DNA of 11,496 bases. It comes from JBFHES01 sp041584015. GTDB taxonomy: Bacteria; Bacteroidota; Bacteroidia; Bacteroidales; M50B96. The stretch spans positions 1 through 11,496 of the forward strand of contig JBFHES010000152.1 of NCBI GenBank assembly GCA_041584015.1, written 5' to 3'. Of the stretch, positions 1-8,400 are shown piece by piece; the first letter of the stretch is position 1; each line of letters opens with the position of its first letter. The position numbers and the translations under genes are program-made. The notes beneath the pieces are model-generated. The model was not told the origin of the DNA. It saw only the letters and a list, made by a program, of their open reading frames with translations, and ran no database searches.

Positions 1-705
1 GGTGAAATAAGTTTTGCAATACTATTTAATGTACTAATCACCATTGTTGTTTCAGTGGGGATTAGCTATTTGCTAATTTTCCTTTTTCAGAAATTACAAT
101 CGCAGGTGAAGCTGTTTTTGTTAATTGCCGTTTTGGTATTAATCTACGAGATTGGCAAAATGCTGGAATTCTCGTCGCTCATTATGATTCTTATTTTTGG
201 ACTTATCCTAAATAACCGACACATCTTTTTTAAAGGGAAGTTAAGTAAGATGATCGATCCTAAAGCCCTGAAAGTCATCTACAATAATTTTCATGTAATT
301 ACTCTTGAAACATCTTTTGTTATTCGAACATTCTTTTTCGTTGTTTTCGGAATGACCATCGTTCTAAGTTCTCTGGTAAACATTAATGTTGTAGTCATGA
401 GCTTAATCATATTGGCAATCCTTTATGGTGTTCGCTTATTGGTATTAAAACTAATTGTTCGTAAAAATATCTTTCCACAAGTGCTTGTGGCTCCTCGTGG
501 ATTAATTACCATCCTCTTGTTTTTTAATATTCCGGAAATGTATCATATAGCAGAGTTCGACTCGGGAATCCTGCTTTTTACAATCATCATATCGAGTGTG
601 ATTATGGCATACGCTCTTATCAAGAATGGAATTAAGGAAAGAGCTGACGTTATTGCTGCAGAAGAAGCTGTAGTTAAAACGGATGATCCAATTGCACAGG
701 AATAG
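1..705 (+). CDS. Cation:proton antiporter (CPA family), C-terminal part; 5' end outside window
   Basis: The frame is open from base 1 and ends at TAG 703-705, giving 234 visible residues. A GTG lies at 55, but the frame is open upstream in hydrophobic sequence, so this is the tail of a larger gene. The product is a polytopic inner-membrane protein, with about six hydrophobic segments visible. It ends in a short charged cytoplasmic tail rich in Glu, Lys and Asp. Two stretches match the Na+/H+ exchanger family: ETSFVIRTFFFVVFG (visible residues ~103-117) and APRGL (~164-168), which resembles the conserved Arg-containing motif late in CPA1 transporters. The expected role is exchange of Na+ or K+ for H+ across the inner membrane. 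The conserved ion-binding Asp pair would lie upstream of the window and cannot be checked. The ion specificity is unknown. No clear terminator follows it. Confidence 0.85.
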   Translation, partial: GEISFAILFNVLITIVVSVGISYLLIFLFQKLQSQVKLFLLIAVLVLIYEIGKMLEFSSLIMILIFGLILNNRHIFFKGKLSKMIDPKALKVIYNNFHVITLETSFVIRTFFFVVFGMTIVLSSLVNINVVVMSLIILAILYGVRLLVLKLIVRKNIFPQVLVAPRGLITILLFFNIPEMYHIAEFDSGILLFTIIISSVIMAYALIKNGIKERADVIAAEEAVVKTDDPIAQE

Positions 706-926
706 ATTTCCTTTTCATTACATATTCTATTGATGCATCATTCAGCAAAAGCTGCAAAGCTATTTGTGTAAATTTCTGTTGTATCATTTTTTCAGGAGTT
801 CAGGCTTAACATCGTTTCGTGTTTTTTGCACTTTGCATGTGATGTTATTATCATTTATTGAAATTCTTTCGATATAATCAGGCAACCTTTCTTACTTTTT
901 GGATTTAACAGTAGAAGCATGTTGCT

Positions 927-934
927 TAGGTTTG
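927..934 (+). promoter_or_regulatory. Candidate Bacteroidota -7 promoter box for the sigma factor operon
   Basis: TAGGTTTG matches the Bacteroidota housekeeping -7 consensus TAnnTTTG exactly. It lies 58 bases upstream of the sigma factor start. A TTTTTG at 896-901 could act as the -33 element, but the 25-base gap is longer than usual. The match is by eye only. The rest of the 706-992 gap shows no gene, RNA or convincing terminator. Confidence 0.4.
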
Positions 935-992
935 TCTATTCCAAAGCAGTAAATTTAAAATCTGTAAAAGATTTCGTTTAGATAAGTTAGAA

Positions 993-1613
993 TTGAAAGA
1001 ATTAGCAAAAATAATAGCAGCCTGTAAAAAAGGTGATAAGAAAGCACAGAGCCGATTGTATGAGCTTTATGCTCCTTCGCTGTTTGCGCTATGTCTGCGT
1101 TATTCTAAGAATAAAAGTGATGCCGAGGATATCCTTCATGATGCATTCATAAAAGTTTTTACAAAAATAAAAGCATACGAGGAAGGTGGTTCCTTTCAAG
1201 CATGGATGAGTCGCATTTTTGTTAATGATGCGCTTAAGTTTCTACGGTCAAAAAACAAAGGCATCTTTTTTAGCGACGATAGCTTATTGGACAATTTAAA
1301 GGATGAACAGGAAAGCGAAGATCCAGCAACGGTTAAGGAACTTATTCTAAATGCAGGATTCTCTAAAGAGGTTTTGCTGGATGTTTTGCTGCAATTACCA
1401 GAGGGATATCGTGTTGTGTTTAACCTGTTCTATTTCGAGAAATATGGACACAAAGCAATAGCCGAAATGCTCAATATTTCGGTTGGGACCAGCAAATCTC
1501 AATTATTCAAAAGCAAGAAAATGCTTCAATCAAAACTTTACAAATTAAGTTGCACATCAGAATGCTACGACAAAGATGAGTTGCACCACGCGGTTGGTGA
1601 GGCTCATAAATAA
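993..1613 (+). CDS. ECF-type RNA polymerase sigma-70 factor
   Basis: A 206-residue group-4 (ECF) sigma factor that would direct RNA polymerase to a specific promoter set. Region 2 spans about residues 22-89, with the core-binding segment SDAEDILHDAFIKVFTKI and the -10-reading segment SFQAWMSRIFVNDALKFLR. A linker (90-127) follows, then region 4 (128-181) with a helix-turn-helix around HKAIAEMLNISVGTSKSQLF. The start is taken at TTG 993. The frame is open back to a stop at 927-929 but contains no ATG there, and starting later would remove part of region 2. Weak initiation might keep the level low. The C-terminal ~20 residues extend past region 4 and hold C187, C191, H198, H199 and H205. The next gene starts 10 bases downstream, which suggests translational coupling with a regulator. 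The family call is secure; the target promoters are unknown. Confidence 0.92.
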   Translation: MKELAKIIAACKKGDKKAQSRLYELYAPSLFALCLRYSKNKSDAEDILHDAFIKVFTKIKAYEEGGSFQAWMSRIFVNDALKFLRSKNKGIFFSDDSLLDNLKDEQESEDPATVKELILNAGFSKEVLLDVLLQLPEGYRVVFNLFYFEKYGHKAIAEMLNISVGTSKSQLFKSKKMLQSKLYKLSCTSECYDKDELHHAVGEAHK

Positions 1614-1623
1614 GATATAGATT

Positions 1624-3294
1624 ATGAAAGATGATATTGAATATATAGGCGATTTATTCGCAGAGGAACTGGGCGGTTTGGAGCTCACTCCACCTGCCGA
1701 ATTGGGCGCTAGCATAGTGGCAGGCTCATCGGTCGGACTGGTTGCACGTGTGTGGCTGAAGCTCTGGGTTAAGGTGCTTGTTGAATTCGTAATTTTGGCA
1801 CTTATGTCAGTGTCAGTTTTGGTTTATTCGCAAAACCGACTTCCAAATTCACAACTCGGCGTTGTTTATGCCAGCGACAATAATCTAAATGAAAAATCTA
1901 TTCTAAATTCTCCGGAAGAACATATTAATGAACCCATAACTAATATCATAGAACCTACCCTTGAATTGGAAACAAAATCTGTTGCCGCAATTCAAACTGC
2001 AAGCATTGAAAATAATCAATTGGTAAATACTTCAAGCGCTGAATTAATAGAAACTACATATCCTAAAATACCGACTAGAGCTTACAAGGAGTCAATAGAA
2101 GCTAAAACTCAAAATATTGAAGATAGAACCGCAGCAAAGGTCAACAAGCATAGAACTCAAAAGCAGTCAGCTTCTGAAACAGTTAATGAAAAGCTAGTTA
2201 GTAATAGTGTGCAACAGATGGACTCTAAGGCATCGGAAGAACACAATGATAAATTATCTGAGCGAATATCCTCAGTTGTTAATGCTGAAACCAATGACCA
2301 AATTAATACTATAAATACAGGTGGTTTCTCCAGTAGCCAGGAGGCGAGAATAGAGCACGGTGCGGCGCTAAGTTCAAGTGAAATGTATAGTGAGAGCATG
2401 TCTGCTGCGCCATTCATGCAAGGTCGATCATATAGTCAGTTGGATGGGGTGGAGAGTGGAGACCTTATAATGATGAGCACGTGGGACGATTTTTCGTCGG
2501 ATTTTCATCGGGCAGCATGGGCAGTTTCGATTTATGCAGCCAATGTGCAGCCTACGTTTAACTACACCACTAGCAATGTTGAATTAATCGGAAATGCACA
2601 GGCCATTGACAATGCAACTGCGAAAGTAGCAGGTAATGAATATGGGCTGCGTCTTGAAAGGTCGTTTAAAAGATGGTCATTGCAAACGGGTGTGAGCTAC
2701 CTACAAATTAACTGGGAGGAGAATAGTTTGTTATCCGGTATTTACGCCACAAAGGATTCGAGTTACACATATAGCTTTACTCCGGTGACAACAATTGATA
2801 CTGTTGATACTTATTATTCCATATCGGGAATGGACACTACTTTGAATCATTTGACCAGCGAAATTATCACCCAGCACAAAGATTCATTGCTTGAGTATAC
2901 GCATGATACCTTGGAATTTAATAATGATACTGTTTTTAGTAACAGCTTCTCGTATGTGGAAATTCCATTAATTTTTGCCTACTCTATGCAAGTTCAAAAG
3001 GTACAGGTATTAGCTAAAACCGGAATTATCGGAGGATTTCTTCAGAAACAAAGTGGGGCAAGTTTGTATGGTCGCCAGCTGAGTGAAATTCATCCAATGA
3101 AGAAAGATCATTTTGCGGCCGTAAATCTCGATGTGTATGTTGGTTTGGAACTGCGCTATCCGTTCACACATGGATTCTTCTTATTTGGTGATTTGTACTA
3201 TAGAAAAGGGATGACGGTATTATATGAGCAGCAAAGTATCAACCGGAAAATGAACCAGGCAGGTGTGAAAGTTGGCCTCGGAATGAACTTTTAA
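1624..3294 (+). CDS. Predicted envelope-spanning protein: anti-sigma-like N-terminus, one TM helix, long linker, 8-strand outer-membrane barrel
   Basis: 556 residues. Residues 1-45 are cytoplasmic by the positive-inside rule (R42, K46 and K50 just before the helix). The start DDIEYIGDLFAEELGGLE followed by TPPAELG resembles the short acidic N-termini of Bacteroidota proteins encoded beside ECF sigma factors. Residues ~51-68 form one transmembrane helix, with no signal peptidase site evident. Residues ~70-290 are a low-complexity Ser/Glu/Asn/Thr/Lys linker, long enough to cross a periplasm. Residues ~298-556 show eight amphipathic strands: 300-310, 338-348, 350-363, 442-456, 459-473, 496-513, 517-529 and 545-556. 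The last strand ends in Phe, as is typical of outer-membrane barrels. Loops after odd strands are long (24, 78, 22 and 15 residues) and turns after even strands are 1-3 residues, which is the correct in/out pattern. A role as sigma regulator is inferred from position and N-terminus, not shown. It could instead be an OMP with an unprocessed N-terminal anchor. Confidence 0.75.
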   Translation: MKDDIEYIGDLFAEELGGLELTPPAELGASIVAGSSVGLVARVWLKLWVKVLVEFVILALMSVSVLVYSQNRLPNSQLGVVYASDNNLNEKSILNSPEEHINEPITNIIEPTLELETKSVAAIQTASIENNQLVNTSSAELIETTYPKIPTRAYKESIEAKTQNIEDRTAAKVNKHRTQKQSASETVNEKLVSNSVQQMDSKASEEHNDKLSERISSVVNAETNDQINTINTGGFSSSQEARIEHGAALSSSEMYSESMSAAPFMQGRSYSQLDGVESGDLIMMSTWDDFSSDFHRAAWAVSIYAANVQPTFNYTTSNVELIGNAQAIDNATAKVAGNEYGLRLERSFKRWSLQTGVSYLQINWEENSLLSGIYATKDSSYTYSFTPVTTIDTVDTYYSISGMDTTLNHLTSEIITQHKDSLLEYTHDTLEFNNDTVFSNSFSYVEIPLIFAYSMQVQKVQVLAKTGIIGGFLQKQSGASLYGRQLSEIHPMKKDHFAAVNLDVYVGLELRYPFTHGFFLFGDLYYRKGMTVLYEQQSINRKMNQAGVKVGLGMNF

Positions 3295-3303
3295 TATTGA
3301 GTC

Positions 3304-5352
3304 ATGAGCATGAATAATCAAAAATATTTATTTGTTGTATTGCTAATCTTAATTGGTTTTACCGGTCTTGCACAATCAAAGTCTGATGCTAAGTCGAAGT
3401 CTGTCTTGAATGTGATCATTACCGAAATTATTACCTATCCAACTGCACCAGCCTTATGCAATGGATCAATTGAGCTATTTGTTAATAATGGAACACCGCC
3501 TTATGAGTTTGAATGGAATACGGGTGATACAGCCGATGCCATATTTAATTTATGTCCGAATATCTATATGGTGACAGTAACCGATTTTATTGGTCTTTCA
3601 GCAGTTAAAACATTTTACCTTGATTCAAATTTTACAGCAGTTACCTATGATTTGGAACTTGTGGATGTAAGTTGTAATGGAGGTTCAAATGGTTCAGCAT
3701 CCATTAGTAATATATCCGGTGCTTTCTTCTATTCTGTGGTTTGGTCAACCGGCGATAGTGCGTTGGCCATTCAAAATTTGAGTGCCGGAACATACAGTGT
3801 TATGGTATATGGAAATGGAACAACTTCCGAATCCACATTTGTGATTAATGAGCCGGCCCCTCTTAGCTGTGATTTCACAACAGTTGGCGTAGACCCGGTG
3901 TCTGACAGTGGAGGTGTGTTGCTTGCTAATGTTAGTGGAGGTTCTGGAACGTATACTTATCAATGGAGTTCTGGTGGGCAAAGTGCGGTGGTTCAGAATG
4001 CAAGCTATGGATTGCATTATTTAACGGTAATGGATTCGAACTTGTGTTCGGCAAGTTTTCAATCGTTTGTGGATTTTAGCTTGCTGCCTGATTGGACTTT
4101 ACGCACTGCTACGCAAGGTCATTCAATCCAAATTGATACAGTTGCAAAGATAGAAATTTACGGAATAGCGTTGGAACGTAACGATTTTATCGGAGCATTT
4201 TTCGATTCGTCTGGAATAATGAGCTGTGGTGGATACGCTGTTTGGCGAGAGAATGATCTGTCGTTTGTGCTTTCCGGAGCAACTCCTGCCGGTGGAAACC
4301 AATCTGGATTTAGCGAGAATGAATCGATTAAGTGGTTGATTTGGGATGCATCAGAGAATACGTATTTCACAGGTGCAGCTTCCTATGATTCTAGCTATCC
4401 ATCGCTTGGTAATTACAGTTCTGGTGGATATAGTGGGATAGATAGTTTGCAGGTCATCTCACTGGAAGGAAAAGCTTACGATAGTGATAGCTTGGAATTA
4501 TCAAACGGACTGGCTTTGCTTTATGAAAAGCAAAATGAGCTCTTTTATCCAACACAGAAAGTTGAACTCAGTTTTGGCACTTTCCGATTCGATGGTTTGT
4601 TATCACATGATTATTTAGTGCAAATAGTGCCGGATCCGTTTGTCAATGATGTTCCTGTTTATTCGGGAAACAATCACAACTGGAATGCCGTGTCGCCAAT
4701 TGTCGTTCGCAATTATACATACGGCATTGATATCACGCTTAAGTCAAAAGAAATGATTAGCTCAGGTAATGGCAATATTTCAGGCAGTGTAGTGGTCGGA
4801 AATGATCCAAGTTATCTGCCGGAGTTTTATGAGTCATTTGCAGAAGATTTTAAAAGTAATGATGCTGCTGCATCCATTCTGCTGTATCTGTTTAATGATA
4901 GCATGCAAGTGATTGACTATGTATTTACGGATATGGATGGCAGGTTCGAGTTTACATCAATCCCATACGGGACCTTTTATATTCAGCTGGAGAAGGCAGG
5001 TTTAAGCAGCAACAGGGTGCCGATTGTATTGAATGAAACAGTCGAAAACATGGAGGCCCTTCGTTTTATATTGAACGAAGGAACTGTGCTATCGGTGGAA
5101 TTAATTGCTGATCATTCATTTAAATTTTACCCGCAACCAGCAAACACATTTGTGCGGATGGATTTCGGAGAAGAAGCCTTTAGTGGAATAGTGCGCTTGT
5201 ATAATGCCAATGGTGCACTGCTCAAAGAGATTCAAGTTCATACGAAGCGTCAACTGGAGGTCGATCTGGCAACTTTTAACAGCGGACAATATTATTTGCA
5301 GTTTGACACGGGCACATATACATCAGTTAGAAAAATAGTAATAGTAAAATGA
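3304..5352 (+). CDS. T9SS-exported protein with SprB-like repeats and type-A sorting domain
   Basis: 682 residues. A signal peptide covers 1-24 (KYLFVVLLILIGFTGLAQ). Three SprB-like repeats follow at ~45-95, ~120-182 and ~195-255, recognised by the pattern G-x-PPYxFxW-xTGD ... NL-x-x-x-Y-x-V-x-VTD. Residues ~264-386 form a domain with ERNDFIGAFF, MSCGGYAVW and ESIKWLIWD. I have seen this pattern in Bacteroidota secreted proteins but cannot name it. Residues ~389-480 and ~490-590 are two beta-sandwich carboxypeptidase-regulatory or Cna-B-like domains; the second has TDMDGRFEFTSIPYGTFYI. Residues ~607-682 are the T9SS type-A sorting domain, starting FYPQPANTF and ending KIVIVK. The product should cross the inner membrane by Sec and the outer membrane by T9SS, and become surface-attached or released. 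It starts 9 bases after the barrel gene. A second ATG lies at 3310. No catalytic site is visible; an adhesin or matrix role is inferred. Confidence 0.88.
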   Translation: MSMNNQKYLFVVLLILIGFTGLAQSKSDAKSKSVLNVIITEIITYPTAPALCNGSIELFVNNGTPPYEFEWNTGDTADAIFNLCPNIYMVTVTDFIGLSAVKTFYLDSNFTAVTYDLELVDVSCNGGSNGSASISNISGAFFYSVVWSTGDSALAIQNLSAGTYSVMVYGNGTTSESTFVINEPAPLSCDFTTVGVDPVSDSGGVLLANVSGGSGTYTYQWSSGGQSAVVQNASYGLHYLTVMDSNLCSASFQSFVDFSLLPDWTLRTATQGHSIQIDTVAKIEIYGIALERNDFIGAFFDSSGIMSCGGYAVWRENDLSFVLSGATPAGGNQSGFSENESIKWLIWDASENTYFTGAASYDSSYPSLGNYSSGGYSGIDSLQVISLEGKAYDSDSLELSNGLALLYEKQNELFYPTQKVELSFGTFRFDGLLSHDYLVQIVPDPFVNDVPVYSGNNHNWNAVSPIVVRNYTYGIDITLKSKEMISSGNGNISGSVVVGNDPSYLPEFYESFAEDFKSNDAAASILLYLFNDSMQVIDYVFTDMDGRFEFTSIPYGTFYIQLEKAGLSSNRVPIVLNETVENMEALRFILNEGTVLSVELIADHSFKFYPQPANTFVRMDFGEEAFSGIVRLYNANGALLKEIQVHTKRQLEVDLATFNSGQYYLQFDTGTYTSVRKIVIVK

Positions 5353-5442
5353 TAAAGCAAGGTAAGGTGATGCTTTAAGGTACCATATATAGCCACCTTC
5401 CTGATTAGAATAGAATTTGAACTTTAAAATTAATAAACCTAA

Positions 5443-8400
5443 ATGAACAGAATTATGAAAAAACTACAATTATTTTTGAGTTTGTTCCTGTTGTCTACGA
5501 TGCTATCGTTGGGACAAATGGTCAATGTTACCGGAACTGTTAGCGATGCATCAACATCGGCTCCTGTACCCAACCATGAGGTGCTGATTATGGCCTTTGG
5601 CGATAGTTTGACAAATCCGGGATTTTACTTTTCGCAAACAGTACTAACCAATGCTAATGGTGTTTATCTTACAAGCATTCCGAATTTAGCGCCAGGTACC
5701 CCAGTTTTTGTGAGCACCATCGATTGCGCTGGAAACACACAAATGCAAACAGTTGCCATGCCGCCTTTTGTTGTCGATTTTAGCATTTGTACAGGAGCAC
5801 TTCCTTGTCAGGCAGATTTTTATGCTTATCAGGATTCCAATGCCATTGGTAGTTATGTCTTTGTTGATATTTCAACAGGTAATCCAACTTCGTGGATGTG
5901 GGACTTTGGCGATGGAACTGCTTCAAGTTTGCAAAACCCAAGTCATGTTTACCCGCAACCAGGATCGTACCCGGTAACACTTACAATAAGCGGAACTAAT
6001 TGCAGCAGCACTTTTACCTCCATAGTTCAGGTAACTAACCCAGGTGCATGTAATGCTATGTTTAACGCTTCTCCATCTGTTATGAATAACATGATTTATC
6101 AGTTTACCGATGTGTCAACTGGTAACCCAACTTCCTGGATTTGGGATTTTGGAGATGGAAGTACGTCAACGGACCAAAACCCTACTCATTTTTATACAAG
6201 TCCTGGAAATTATGTGGTTACCTTAACAATTAGTGGCGTTAATTGCTCTAGTACAAGTATCTCTACTATCATGGTAGGTGCAGGTGCTTGTAATGCTGAT
6301 TTTTATGCAATGCCCGATTCATCAATGACCCCGGGTATGCTTTATTTCTACGATGTTTCAAGCGGAAACCCTACCTCATGGTATTGGGACTTTGGCGATG
6401 GCAACGGATCAACGGTTCAAAACCCGGTTCATACTTATGCTCAAATGGGACAGTATGTAGTAACATTGGTTATTCTTGGACCAAATTGTACTGATACGAC
6501 ATCATTACTTGTTGAGCCATTTGACACAGCAGCATGTGCAGCTATATTCACTTATTCTTCTACTCCGGCAAATGATTTAATAATTGCCTTTCAGGATGCA
6601 TCATTGGGTAATCCAACTTCATGGTTCTGGGACTTTGGTGATGGAACAACATCAACGGATCAAAACCCCGTTCATACCTATGCGCAGGCAGGCAATTACA
6701 CTGTTGTATTAGCTGTTTCAGGATCGAACTGTAGTAGCACAACAACATCAATGGTTGCTGCCGGACCACAACCTTGTAGTGCCTATTTTGTAAGCTATCC
6801 GGACTCTAATGCCGTAAATTCTTATCAATTTGTTGATCAATCAACTGGCAACCCAACTTCCTGGAGCTGGGATTTCGGTGACGGAACAACATCAACAGCA
6901 CAAAATCCTGTACATGCTTTTGCGGCGAATGGCACATACGTAGTAGTTCTAACTATTAGTGGTGCAAATTGTAGCGATGTTTATACAGGTGTGGTTCAGG
7001 TGTACGGTCAAGGCAACTGTAATGCAATGTTTAGTTCAAGTGCCACACCAGCAGATCCGTTAATGATTGGTTTCTTAGATCAATCAACCGGTAATCCAAC
7101 ATCCTGGAGCTGGAGTTTTGGTGATGGTACCGGATCAAGTTTACAGCATCCAATGCACACTTATGCGCAGCCTGGAACATATACTGTAACACTCACAATT
7201 TCCAATTTTACTTGTCAGAGTACTTATACAAGTGTTGTTATTGTTGGCAGTCAGTCTTGTGTTGCTGATTTTGCGTGGTATCCGGATACAATGACGAGTA
7301 CAATTGTTTATTTCCTAGACTACTCTACCGGTAATCCAACATCATGGTTCTGGGATTTTGGTGATGGAACAACATCAACAGATCAGCAGCCGACACATAT
7401 TTACACAGTGGCCGGAAGCTATGTTGTTACCTTAGAAATTAGTGGTCCGAATTGTAGCAGTGCAGCAACACAAACAGTTATTACTTCAAATGTGGTTAAC
7501 TGCGCAGCCTTGTTCACTTATAACCCAACAGTATTTAATCCTTTGATGGTTGCATTTACCGATTTGTCAACTGGTAATCCAACATCATGGATGTGGGACT
7601 TTGGCGATGGAACAACATCAACAGATCAAAACCCAATACACACCTATACACAAACAGGAAATTACACGGTTACATTAACAATAACTGCGGCCAACTGTAC
7701 GAATTCATTTACCATGCTTATAAATCTTGGTACTGCAGGTGGTTGTAATGCAGACTTTACAGCCTACTCCGATTCCGTTTCGCCAATGCTTATGAATTTT
7801 GTTGATCTTTCGACAGGATGGCCATATAGCTGGTTCTGGGATTTTGGCGATGGTGCTACATCAATGGATCAACATCCTACTCACTTATATGCGAGCACTG
7901 GCTTGTATGATGTGGTATTATTAATTCTTGGACAGAATTGTGTGGATAGCGTATCGATGGTAGTTAGTGTTTCTGGAACAGGTACTACTGTTGCGGCCTT
8001 CTCATACCAAAGTAGTCCGGCTAACCCATTTACCATTATTTTTACCGATATCTCGATTGGTAATCCAACTTCCTGGTATTGGGAATTTGGCGATGGAGCT
8101 ACCTCTACTGAGCAGCATCCGGTTCATACCTACACGCAGGCAGGGAGTTATGCTGTAAGTTTTACTGTTAATAACGCCTTTAGTGCAGATACCGAAACAA
8201 CCAATATCATAATTACCGATCCAAACGGAATTAGTACGCTGGATGGCCATATGGAAATGCATGTAATGCCTAATCCTAATAATGGAACCTTTAAACTGGA
8301 GTTTGCTTTAAATGTAGACAGTGATTTGAAACTTCAGATTAGAAATATTCAGGGGCAGTTGGTCTATGAGGAGCAAGTTGCTCAAACTGCTGCCAAAGAA

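Noticed and set aside
731..740. Perfect palindrome TGATGCATCA downstream of the antiporter gene
   Set aside because: Short, isolated, not near a promoter box and not followed by a T-run; it can occur by chance in AT-rich DNA.
2157..2417. 86-codon open frame on the minus strand within the barrel-protein gene
   Set aside because: It lies opposite the low-complexity linker of a well-supported gene and has no recognisable domain. The same holds for opposite-strand frames at 3745-4017, 4158-4370, 8002-8262 and 9898-10176.
5353..5399. Two overlapping weak hairpins after the 682-residue gene (TAAAGCA/TGCTTTA and AAGGTG/CACCTT), as a possible terminator or attenuator
   Set aside because: The stems are 6-7 bp, one of them AT-rich, with loops of 11 and 24 bases and no T-run. 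They are not convincing without conservation data.
5797..8214. Regular direct repeats that could suggest a CRISPR or other non-coding array
   Set aside because: The period is ~243 bases, the repeats are imperfect, and they lie entirely in one open frame encoding PKD domains.
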